A DNA stretch of 64,000 bases from Crotophaga sulcirostris (lineage: Eukaryota > Chordata > Aves > Cuculiformes > Crotophagidae): assembly GCA_013397455.1 (NCBI GenBank), contig VYZB01000755.1, forward strand, positions 131,656 through 195,655, written 5' to 3'. Position 1 is the first letter of the stretch. Each line of letters begins with the position of its first letter. The position numbers were made by a program, and so were the translations under genes. Under the pieces are notes generated by a model. It made no database searches and had not been told where the DNA came from. It saw only the letters and a list, made by a program, of their open reading frames with translations. This document shows, one piece after another, positions 38,701 through 50,700 of this stretch.

Positions 38701-41700
38701 TGTGAGGAGAGACTGAGGGAGCTGGGGCTGTTTAGCCTGAAAAAGAGGAGGGCCAGGGTTGACCTTATTGCTCTCTACAAGTACCTAAAAGGAGGTTGTA
38801 GTGAGGCAGGGGTTGGTCTCTTCTCTCAGGTAACCAGTGACAGAACTAGAGGACATGGACTCAGGCTTCCTCAGGGAAAGTTTAGACTTGATATTAGGAA
38901 AAAGTTCTTCCCTGAAAGGATGATTGGCCCTTGGAATGCGCTGCCCAGGGAGGTGGTGGAGTCACCAGCCCTGGAGGTGTTTAAGGGGAGATTGGCTGAG
39001 GCACTCAGTGCCATGGTTTAGATGCTGGGTTGGTGTTGGTGTTGGGTTATAGGCTGGACTCGATGATCTCAGAGGTCCTTTCCAACCTTGTAATACTGTG
39101 ATACTGTGAATAAAGGCACCCTTTTCTGAAAAATAACACTCTCTAGTGTAGCATAGGAGGTGAGGAGAAAATGTAGTGTAGAGAATACGTGCCCTTTGAA
39201 CAGGGGGGAAACAAGTCAGCTTGAACCCTTAAACGTGGTGGGGAAATGCTGTGAAGGGAAAAGTGCTGTTGTTATTTCTCTGACTTTATCTCATGCTTTC
39301 ACAGCTCATCAGCCAGGAGCCAAACCCAGGGGTACAGTATGAGTACTACCTGCCTGTGCAAGGACAGACCTCAGATTACAGCTGGAGCTATGGTTCCTGG
39401 AGTGAGTGCAGCGCAGAGTGTGGAGGAGGTAAGGGGACAGGACTCTGCCTCTGGGCTGGTGTGGGGTTTATATCCACACCCTGAAGGCAGTGTGACTGTG
39501 TGCTGCCCTCTGCAGCTGCTTCCTAGCAGTCTGCTGCTGGAGGACAGCACAGGTATCTGCAGGAGTCAGCTAAGGTTTTGTCAAGGGAGGGTCACACATG
39601 GAGTCACAACAGGACTGTGTCCCATGACTTGTCCTATCTTGTTTTCCATGTTCTAGTACTCAGACTTGTTACTAGGATCTGTTGAGGCTCTTCACAGGTA
39701 GCATTTGGTTTGTGTTGTTCTGCTTCTGTTCTTTGTGTCCTTCTCAGACCTTTTCAACCTCTTGAGAGGTCGTCTCAAAGCTGACCTGGCCTACATAGCT
39801 GAATCACATCATTGTCCTCTACCATATCCTGGAAAATTCTGTCTCTGCAGGGGGACTATCAGATCTCCTGGGGTGTCACATCACATTCAGTTTACAAATT
39901 CTTCCATGAGCAAAGTTATGGTTTTTCAGCTAAAACCAAAAACCAAACCAAAACAAAAAACTTGCTACCAAACAAAAAAAAAACCAGCCAAAAAAACCCA
40001 ACTGAAAGCATGTAAAGTTTCTATCAGCATCTTCTGGTCTTCTGTGCTAATGACCACTTCAGTAGCATTTGCCAGATTGTGGTTGTTGGAGCTGCTATTG
40101 TCTTTGCTGAGCACTCTTATCCTGTAGGAAGCATGAAGAGTTTCAAGCTTTTTCTCCAGTGTTCAGTCTTCACAAGACTGACCTTCTGTGTCTCACAGGA
40201 GACCCTCAGCTCTGCTGCTGTGTACTGCACACACCATGCAGTGGTCCTTGATGAGCAATGTATGGACATGGTGCTTCCCTGCTGAGTCACAGTCCACCCA
40301 AATAACAGGAAAATGCCCCTCAGCTACACGGAACTGTTCTGTCTCTCTTGCCCTACCAGTGGACCCCTACCGTGGGGAGTCTTCATTCATACGCATGACG
40401 ACAGACCAAGAACTGCACTTGACTTTTCCAGCTTAACTGGGGCAGGTGTGGATTCTGCATGACTTTAGAAACTTGTCTTGCCAACACAAGTGCATTTCAA
40501 ACCTAGCCCTGGGTGGCTTGCATTGACCAAGGTACTCTCTTGCTTCTCTTTTAGGTTTCCAAACCCGCTTGGTGTTTTGTACAATAGACAATGAAATTTA
40601 TCCGGATTATATGTGCAGGAATAAACCACAACCTGACAATAACCGGACATGTGGCCATCAGACCTGTCCCCAGACAAAACGGTAAGATTTCTTTTCCTCT
40701 TCTGCACTCTGACTTCTTCCTTAGGTCCTTTTGGAGCCAGGAAAAAGAATGATGCTCTCAATACTCCTTTCTGCCAGCATGGTGCTCTCCAAGGAAATGT
40801 TCCACCTCTTAGAGAAAGCCCAAGACAAAGGATGGTGATGATGATAGCACTCCGATAATCGTTCCTGTGTGCACAAGGCTTGATATGTCCTATGTTCATT
40901 TTATAGATCAGTTGAATTTACTTTCCAGCATCTGATTGTGGAATATAGTTTTCTAGCCCATATAGGAGATAGGAAACAGATTCTTTGGGTTTCATTCGTT
41001 TCAACTGGAGACAGCAAAACCAGAGGAGTAGGTCAGAGCTGGTGTCATTTTATGTCATTTCTGCATTCCCAGTGTCCTTACTCTTAGAAAGGCCCAAATC
41101 CTGAATCTTTTTGTTCTCCAGGATTATCAAACCCTTGTACCTAGCCATTTCTATCTTGTCCCTTGCTAATATAGCCTTGCAGGTGACTTCATTTAGCTCT
41201 TATGGGAGCATCTAAAGCTGTAATAATAGAGCCTAAACTGTGTATCTTACTGTATATCTGGTGGAGGCCTGTGAGAGCGCCGTTGTGGGTGAGAGGGCAC
41301 TTGGAAACATGAGAGCATTTCTGAATATGTGGTAACCTGTTGCTACTTGCTTTAAGTTCTTTAAATCCTTTGTTCTGTGTATAAAGGACTTCTTATACGT
41401 ATCTGCCACAAGCCTGGAGTCACAGTAGAGCACGGAGCTCTCAGATGAAGAGGTAACAAGGAGAAAGATGTTTCAGAAAGCACAAGAAAGCAGCTGCTCT
41501 CTTCTGCTCTCCATCTACTTGCCCACTGAAGCCTGTGGGGATGTGGGGGCTTTCCTCTTCGACACTGGTGGTAGCAGTGCATGGTGCTTTGCTTTTGATT
41601 CTTGCCAATGAAAATGATGGTGGAGGGTGCTGGCTGGCAGCTTTGCTTAGGTGATTATGTGTGCTCCTGGTGACCTGGCTCTTATCGGACTGAGAAGGGG

Positions 41701-44700
41701 ACAGGTTTTTTCATAGCTTTTGGCTAATTATTCTGATAACTCTTTTTTTTCTCTGGAATCAGAGTGGAAGTGAAGAGATGTTCTAGAATATTTTTGTTAG
41801 CTTTATCAAGATAAAGAACAGAGAGGAAAAGGCAGCATAATGGACTGGGTGATGGAAATATTGGCCAGGATTCCACAGTGCCATAGCAAAAGCTTGAGAG
41901 TTACTCAAAAGCTCTTCTTTCTTTGGCATGGGCCCTACAGCAGGCAGAAAACTGCCTAAATACTCTGATGAGTACAAGGATATGACATATATAACACTTA
42001 CAATGTACACTGAGGTATGAGAAGTAAAAAAGATCAAAACCAAACCAGTTTTCCTTCAGCAAACTGCTAATAGCTTAGGACTTGCATTGCTTTGCCCTCT
42101 GATGAAGGTCCTAGCCTTTATGGTTGATCTTGTCTTGCAAAGGAAATGAAAAGAGTGTCAGACAAGGTGCCTTGACTCACAATTGAAGGAAGCTGTAGGT
42201 GATCCCCTCTAGTTGATGCAGCCTTTCAAAAACTGTACGTTTGTTTTGCAACAGGCAGAATACACAGTTTTGGGGTTTTCTTACCCCCACTGGAGCTTCT
42301 GAAAAATCTTGATCCATGAATTTGTTTTGAGGCCTGAAACCACATTGCTCTAAGTGACTTCTGCTTGCTGTAGTTGTTCCCTTTCCAAATAGACATTTTA
42401 TAGCAAAGGCCATTCACTTTTGGGCTGATATTTGTACCTTTAAAAGTAAAGAAGGGTATCTTAAGGAGATGAACATGTCTTCTCTTGGTTGAGTCTGCTG
42501 TGGAGTTTCTGGTGGAGCGTGAATGTGAATTGGCTTGGTGAAACTCAGTTTAGGGGTGGTGAGGGCAGAAGAAGGAAACAGCTGGAAGGCTAGGGGAGAA
42601 AACATGAGCTGGCAGCTGATGAGCAGGTCAGCATGACACTCCCCCTGCACCACCAGTTGTTTTAGACTGTGCAGCAACACTAGAGCTGTGAATCAAACAT
42701 CATTCTGTATCTGAAGCCAGGCCATGTAAGCTGTGCTCCTGGCTACCTGGGCACCTCTGAGATAGAGGGGTGGACAAGGGCAGGGACTTCAGCATCCAGT
42801 CAGATTGTTTTGTGGACATTCCCCCTTCCGTTAGCAGGGGTGTATAATTTCTGTGACAGCTTCAGTAATCAAATACAGGACAAAAACTATTTAAAATTTT
42901 GGGGGCTTTTTCTATGTGTGTATTGCTGTTAGAGAATTTTGCCAATGACAGGAATAAAACAGTTTTCTACTGGCTGTTAGCAAAAAGTTCACAAGCACTT
43001 CTGAGAGTATCTGGCGTGGTTTGCAGGCAGAGTGAGGTCTCAGCTTGGTTATACTGTTTCTAATAATGGCTGGAGTGTAACAGGTAGTTAGGCTGCTGTG
43101 GGTTGTTTATCTTTTAGCTGATCTGGATTGTTTTCCTCTTTTTTCCTTTTTCTTTTTTTTTCTTCTTTTTTTTTCCCTTTGGTGTTCCAAATGACATTTT
43201 TGCAGATATTGAGACCAAAAGCCATGGAGAAAAATCTTGCCCCTCTGGGAGAGCCCTGCACTTCTCCACACTTCCAGAAAAACAAGAGTTTAGTAGTTGG
43301 GGATTTGTCTCTGGAGTGGGACTCGTGCTCTGCATTGTCAATTAAGCTGGGCAGTGCTTGGTCAAATGGGAACTCTACTCTGCAAAGGGACATTTTCCCA
43401 ACAGGGATGCAGCACTGTGTCTCTGGGCAGTTTAGGTTGGCTTACATTTGTTTGCTTGATTCTGTGACCTCCAGGTGGAAAACAGGGGAATGGGGACCCT
43501 GCTCAGCTACCTGTGGTGGGGGCACCCAGACTCGCTCTGTTTACTGCGTGGCATTCGATGGTCGGAGCTCCCAGGGGGTGGTGGACAACACTGAGTGCAT
43601 GGCCTTTGGGCAGCAGCCTCGCAGCAGCCAGCCCTGCAACCTGAGGCAGTGTGCAACCTGGAGCACGGGGCCCTGGTCGGAGGTGAGTTTCTGTGAGGGA
43701 GGCCGTTGCCTCTTGCTGCTTATTGAAGGAGGATCTGCCAAAGCCTGGGGATAAAGAGACAGGCAGTTCTGGGCCCCTCAGTTTGAGAAGGATGTCAAGA
43801 TACTGGAGTACGTCCAGAGGAGAGCAATGAAGATGATAAAGGGTTTGGAGCACAAGCCCTGTGAGGAGCGACTGAGGGAGCTGGGGCTGTTTAGCCTGGA
43901 GAAGAGGAGGCTCAGGGGTGACCTTATTGCTCTCTACAACTGCCTAAAAGGAGGTTGTATTCAGGCAGGGGTTGGTCTCTACAACATAAACAACTACTGT
44001 GCCAACTCCCATCCCACGCAGCATTACACAGTATCACAGTATCACAATATTACAAGATTGGAAAAGACCTTTGAGATCATCGAGTCCAACCTATAACCCA
44101 ACACCAACACCAACTCATCATCTAAACCCTGGCACTGAGTGCCTCAGCCAGTCTCCCCTTAAACACCTCCAGGGCTGGTGACTCCACCACCTCCCTGGGC
44201 AGCGCATTCCAATGGCTAATCACCCTTTCAGTGAAGAACTTTTTCCTAATATCAAGCCTAAACTTTCCCTGACGAAGCTTGAGTCCATGTCCTCTAGTTC
44301 TGTCCCTGGTCACCTGAGAGAAGAGACCAACCCCTGCCTGACTATTTTGATTTTCATGATGGTTGGTTGTTTTAGGCAATCTCAGAATGGCGCTTTGCCC
44401 TAATGTTAGGGAGTACTGCCTGGAAATGCAAGTGGAAACCAGGTGCTTCCTTATAACTGTTTGGCCCCTTTCTGCAGTGCTCAGCCAGCTGTGGGGAAGG
44501 GGTGCAGACCCGGACTGTCACCTGCAGAACACAGCAGGGCTCTCAGGCTCAGGACTTCGCTTGCTTGATGGAGCCAAAGCCATCAGCCACACAGCCCTGC
44601 CGTAAGGAGAACTGCCTCCAGGAGATCGGCTGGCACGTTGGAGACTGGGGCCTGGTGAGCATTGCACTTTCATGGGTCAGAAACAACTGATTCTGTTGCT

Positions 44701-47700
44701 GTGCTCCTCGCAGACAAGCTTTGATCTGTGCAGGCTGCATGTTGGCTGAGGCTGGGAGCACGTACTGCTGCATTACCAGTCCCTTGGCTCACGGTTGCAT
44801 TGTGACTGGCAATAGCACTGCTCCAGTTAATCTGCTGCCTGCTTTGTGTGCAGCTGCTACAAAAATAAATCCTTCTGAGGGGGGGATTATAGTTTCAGTG
44901 ACAGTGGCAAAATGCAGCCAATAAGCTGAAACAATCCACTCTTACTGCTTATTCCCAATTCTTCACTCCGTCACTGGGAACAGCAGAACAGCGCTCTGGT
45001 TGAGTATAGCTTAGAGCTCCAGACTTCAGGGCTGGTCATTCCATTTGGTGATATGGTTTAAAGTACATTTTTGTAATTGTTCAGATAAACTGTGCTTCAA
45101 CTGGATTAGTCTTGTCTCTGTGGCAGGAGCCAGACTGGGAAAAGTGCCAGGGATAGGAGACGGGTTAGATACAATACATCAGGTGACTTCTAAACACACT
45201 TTTTCCTTTTTGTGGTATCCAGCTTGTTCTGAGTTGAATATGTGGTTCTTCATGAGATGTGGGCCAGGTTTTAATAACAGCTAAAGGAGTTGCACACTAT
45301 AATATGATCTGTCCTGTCCCCCTCGCTTTCCAATATCAGAAGGGCTCCTGCCTGCATCTGAGTAAGACAAAAATACTCTCCCAAAGTTGGTAGAGCTTGC
45401 CATGAGCAGATGGGTTACACCGATACCTTAGCCTCTTCCCCGCCCTGAGCTGCTGCTCATTACTCCCTCTTCATCCATAGCTTCCACTGACAGGAACTCC
45501 AGCCAGCTGCTTACAAGAAAGTCAGCAGTTTGCTTTTCCCATTGTAAACTGTTGCTCTTGAATGCATAGTTCAAAACTGATCCTCTCACAGCTTGGGGAA
45601 CCCCATAATATTGAGATGCCTTCAGACCAAGCTGAAACAATTCACTCCAGCTCCCTGTCACACCTCTGTGGGCAACAGCAGCTCATGTGGATGTTACAGA
45701 CTGAGCATGGCTCAGAACCTAATGTTTCAGGGCTGCTATAACATTTGGTTAGATGGTTCAAAGTATGGTTTTCTAATTGTTCAGATGAATCCAGCTGAAG
45801 TATTGTTTGCTTTGTCTTGATGGAAGGAGCTGTGCTCAGCCTGTAGCTAATCATGCAGCTGTTCCATGCTTCTGGTCTGTGAGGTTTCTGCGTTTGGCTT
45901 CTGCTACCTGATCACTTGCCTTGTCTCTGTGCCCAAGTGTTCCAAGAGCTGCAATTCAGGCATCCGGACACGCCAAGTCATCTGCGCTGACGGCGACTCC
46001 AAATTCTACAGCCCTGAGACATGCAAAGCCATCCAGCCAGAGAAACCAGCCACCCTGGGCAGCTGCAACACACAGCCCTGCTACCTGCCACAGCGTGAGT
46101 GGGATTGCTGCACACCTGGCGCTTCCTAAGATGCTTTTGTTTGGGAGTAGAAATTCCCAACTCTGCACCAGCTTATGTTCTCAGCTTCCTGCCTGCCTGT
46201 CTCCATCCCGCGCATCTGTGTTTTGTGCATGTAACCATGGCATCTTCAGAGTCCCTGTACTTGTGCTGTTTGAAATGCATGGAACAGGCTTAGGAACAGC
46301 ACTGGTGTGTGTCCATTTTGAATTCGGTATTCTGTGGTGGCTCTGTCCCAGTGGGTGCTGCAGACTGACCCCAGGACTCCCAGTCAAAAAGGATGGTAAC
46401 CTGGGCAAGCTCAGCAGGTAAAAACTATAGCCAACTCTCACCTCACTGTGGACCAGCTATAAAGGAGGCACAACTGCTCAGAAGATTTTGCTTGCTGTCT
46501 GTCTAGTATTCGTACCAGAACAGAAATGCTGACTTTTGTCTGCCTGCTCATTGCAGGTCACTGTCCTGACAATGCAATCAAATCCAATTGCTGCTCAGCA
46601 GCTGTTCCAGAAGAGGAGAAACATTTTCATCAGCTTTAGTCTCCTGTTGGCTCCTAGATGCGTTTGCAATTATTAGAACATAAGGCCTGACTAACTGTAT
46701 TTATTCCGCGTGTGTCTCTTTGCAGAGGTCCCCAGTATGCAGGACACTATGGGATACGATGTCACTCGCCAGTCTTTGCTGACACGTTACAACCCAAACA
46801 ACCCTGCCACAGGTTTGGAAGAATTTTGTTAGTTTGGGGTTTTGGTGATGGTGGAATTGAAACAGGATGTGGTAAGGGAAAGGTGCCTCCTTTTCTTCAT
46901 TCCTCTTGTTCATTTCATGGGCTTTTAGAAATCTGTGGAGCCAGGGACAAAATATAGATTATTTTACATAAGGAAACCTCAGGGGAGGTTTAGGCTTGAT
47001 ATTAGGAAAAAAATTCTTCCCTGAAAGGGTGATTAGCCATTGGAATGCGCTGCCCAGGGAGGTGGTGGAGTCGCCAACCCTGGGGGTGTTTAAGAGGAGA
47101 TTGGCTGAGGCACTGAGTGCCAGGGTTTAGATGCTGGGTTGGTGTTAGTGTTGGGTTCTAGGTTGGACTCGATGATCTCAGAGGTCCTTTCCAACCTTGT
47201 AATACTGTGATACTGTGATAACAAGCAGTACCTGTCCATAGAGAAAAGACTGCACAGTATACAGACCCCAGACTCTGACAGCGTGACTTAAGGGCTGGCC
47301 AAGAGAAACGCTGCCCAAAGCAGATCACGGGAAGAAGAAAAGATCATGTGAGGGGACCACAGCAATGTGTCAGGTGGTTTCTCATGGAACAAGAATAATA
47401 ATGGGCAGGACAGTGAGCAAAAGAACATCAGGACAATGGAATCCAGAAGGGTAGGCCAGAAGACACATATTCAAGTGAAATCTTGGTACAGAAAAGCCTG
47501 TCCTGTAGCCTTGGGCAGGTGAAAGAGAGCAGAGGTGAGGAAAACTCACCAGATTTTTGTGTCTACCTGCATACTTTAAGGAGTTCTCTCCCCAGATTCT
47601 GGTGATGTAAGAACGTCTCCTGGGAGCTCCATGGTTCATAGTACCTCTGGGAATCACCACAACCCATCCAGTAGGGACCATGGTGTCAACTTGTTGCCTG

Positions 47701-50700
47701 TTCGCTGGGAATCCCCATCACGCTCATCGAGTTCACACCAGCTCAACTCCTTTGGGGACCCCACTGCAGGGACTGGCGCCCTGGGCTGTCATCGGAGCCC
47801 ACACGGCTGCTGTCCCGATGGGCACACTCCAGCTTCGGGCCCTCTGGGCAGAGGTTGCCCCTCCAGCACTTGTCACCAAAACAGGTAGCTGGAAGAAGAT
47901 AGGCCTGAGCAGGGAGGCATTGCCTTTCCTGGGAGCTTACGGAAATGCACTGCTTGTGCCTGTTTAGCCAGGCAGGTCAGGTGTTGCTGCAGCCCTTCTG
48001 CCTTCTGCCTGTAGGTATGGATGCTGTCCTGATGGAGCATCAGCTGCTCAGGGTCCAAACAACTTGGGATGTCCACAATATTACCGTGACGGTCAAGTGA
48101 GCAGAAATCAGGCTACTGTGGCCACTGCAGCAGTAAGTACAAAAACTCATTGCATTGTAGGAGTCCATCAGATACAAACATTCAGATTTGACCCTGGTGA
48201 CTCAGACTGTGGGCTTCTGATGTGCTTCATCTCTGTCAGTAATGATGGAGACCAATACAAATGTATGACATCAGGCCTTTTGGCCCATTTTGCTCCTTTT
48301 CAGGTTGGGGCATCCACTTGTGATCCTCTGTAAGCAGAGGACAGAGTGGATGGCTGGGAGATGTCTGAGGAGATAGAACTGGTTGAATGATCCTTGGTAA
48401 TCAAATTTCTGTCTGTCAGAAATTTTCCATCCAGTTTCTAGGAGAAAAAATGGGAAAAATGTTACCACTGTTAATTTCCTTTATTTGTCAACTCTGCAGA
48501 TTAATTGAGGGCAAAGTAGTCAGGGAGGTAGTCCCTCTCATAGCTTGGGGTGCTATGGGGCTGGCTGAAAAACCTGGCCTGCCAATGGGCTGGTTAGGTC
48601 TGTCTGGCAAAGGAGTGTAGCCCTGGTTCCACGGTTAACAGCCAAACTTCCTGCCCCTTGCCAGCATGAAAGCCTCCAAGAGGTAGAGAAATGAATAGAG
48701 GTTCCTCAAACAGAACATCCTTCTGCAGATGGCAGCTTGGACATGGTGCCTTGCATGTGCTACTGTCCTCGTGTTTGCATGATAACTTTGGGCTTTCCAT
48801 TCCTGTCTCTAAGGCAAGTCAAGAGGTGTCCCAGCAGCAACCCTCGGACAAGTGCCGCAGTTCCACCTACGGCTGTTGTTTTGACAATGTGGCTTCAGCT
48901 TCAGGGCCTCAAGGGGAAGGGTGCCTCAACAGGCCCAGCTACCGTAAGTAATGCTTGGACTTCTTGGTTCAGAAATGTTGGAATAGTCCTACAGAATCCA
49001 GTGGCATATGGAAGCTTCCTGTGTAGAGGCTCTACTCTCTGTAAAATGTAATATATCTCTTTGAACAGAAACTCTGCCTGGTGTCTGAGGCAGGGGAGAT
49101 TTGGAAGGAGTGTAGAAAAGCATCCAGATGCTTCAATTCTGTCAGCTACTACAGAAATACTTGTCCTCTGCTGACAGCTGGACAGAAGAGTGTTTGTATG
49201 ATTTCTGTCTGTCTGTAGGACTTCCAGGGAAGTCCAGAGAAGACACCCTGGTGCAGCTTGGAGTGCTCCAAATTAGTTACCTGGGTTTAGAAGAAGTAGG
49301 GCCTCTCTGAGGAATCAGGGCCGTGCTCAGCCTTCAACCAGCAGAGTTCAGCATGGTTCCTACTGTACCATGAGGGCACTAGAGCTGCTGGGCAAAAGCA
49401 CCTCTGCTTCTTTTTTCCCCAGCTGTACCCTCTGGGAGAAACATTGCTGCAGCATTGCCTTGCCCTTTTGCCACAGCACAGAGATTGCTTGATGATCAGC
49501 TTGGAGAAAGGGAAAGCTCTCTGGATCCCTCTGCTCAACCACAGCTTGGCAAAGGACCCCTCAGTGGGAGCCATACGGCCCGTTTTGGTCAGCGTGTGGC
49601 ACAGGGCTTGGTTTGCAGACATATTGGGCTGTGCTCCTCTTTGTGTCAGTGTGTGGACAGGTGTTCTGTCAAGCACAAGGCTTCCCAACTGTATCTGATC
49701 CACTTGCTCTGGGGGCTGGAAACGTGCGAGCTGCAGCCACACACCCCTTGAGGAGAGGAGGCCCCAGAGCCAATCCTGAAGCTGCACAGTTCCCCGAGAA
49801 AAAACATGAAGTATCCCTCTAGTATCCAGATCCAGAAGTGTCTCTGAGGCTGGGTCTCCTTCCACAAGTGGCAAAACTGGGGCAGAAGGAAACACCTGAG
49901 CAACTGCCCAGTTTCAAAGTACAGCTGGGTGCAAAACTTGGGTGTCCTGCTTTCCCACCTGCCCTTTGCCCACAAGGCCGATCAGATCATCTGTGTAGGT
50001 GGCTTGAAGCACACAGGCCTTTGTGCTTCATAACCTTTACATCTGTTCTGCTCTCTTTGGCAGCGTATCCCGTTGTGTGCCTGCTGCCCAGTGCCCACGG
50101 CCCCTGCACCAACTGGACCACTCGCTGGTACTTTGTGACTGTTGTTGGCAAGTGCAACCGGTTCTGGTACGGTGGTTGTCACGGCAATAAAAACAGCTTT
50201 GCCTCGGAGCAGGAGTGCATGAGAACGTGCCACAGCCCTGGGAGGGTCAGTCCTCCAGAGCACCAGTCCTCTTCTGGCACAGGAGCCCTGCAACGCCACC
50301 ACGCTGCCTCCCACTCTCGTACCGGGGGTGCTCGGAGTCAGCAGGCACCCCCGGGAGAGCCTGCGAGCCACAGCCAAGAAGGAAGAACCCATGGGGATTC
50401 ACACCCCGTGCAAGACAGCCGCAGACAGGACAGCTGGAGGAGGGAGCTGCTGCCAGAGCCCTGGCCAAGAGCCAGCGTGCTGGAGAGCCAGGGCCCCCAG
50501 CAGGGCAGGCTGGGCAGCCTGAGCCAGCTGCACGCGTGGCGAACAGCGGTGCCCAGGCCCTCGCAGACCCCCGGCAGCGGCGGCCGGCAGGCGCTGCCCC
50601 GCGAAGGCAGGCCGGGGCATGAGGCCTTCCAAGCAGGTGTGTCCGTGACGGATGGATTTGGGCACCAGGTGCCTGCAGGCTCATTCCCAGCACGGGCTCT

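Noticed and set aside
43128..43474. Open frame extending upstream of PAPLN exon 11
   Set aside because: The acceptor at 43,474 gives the conserved KRW junction at the right phase; upstream residues are poly-Phe/Leu from a T-rich intron.
43762..44341. Twin-priming origin of the inverted CR1 halves
   Set aside because: Twin priming inverts the 5' part and keeps it at the 5' side of the 3' part; here the 3' tail faces the broken end of the 5' part.
49838..50063. Open frame extending upstream of the Kunitz exon
   Set aside because: A clear acceptor CTCTTTGGCAG lies at 50,063 and the residues upstream do not resemble papilin; it is intron that happens to be open.
50636..50641. Alternative donor GTGTGT in PAPLN exon 18
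   Set aside because: Joining here to exon 19 gives an immediate stop; the donor at 50,706 keeps the frame.
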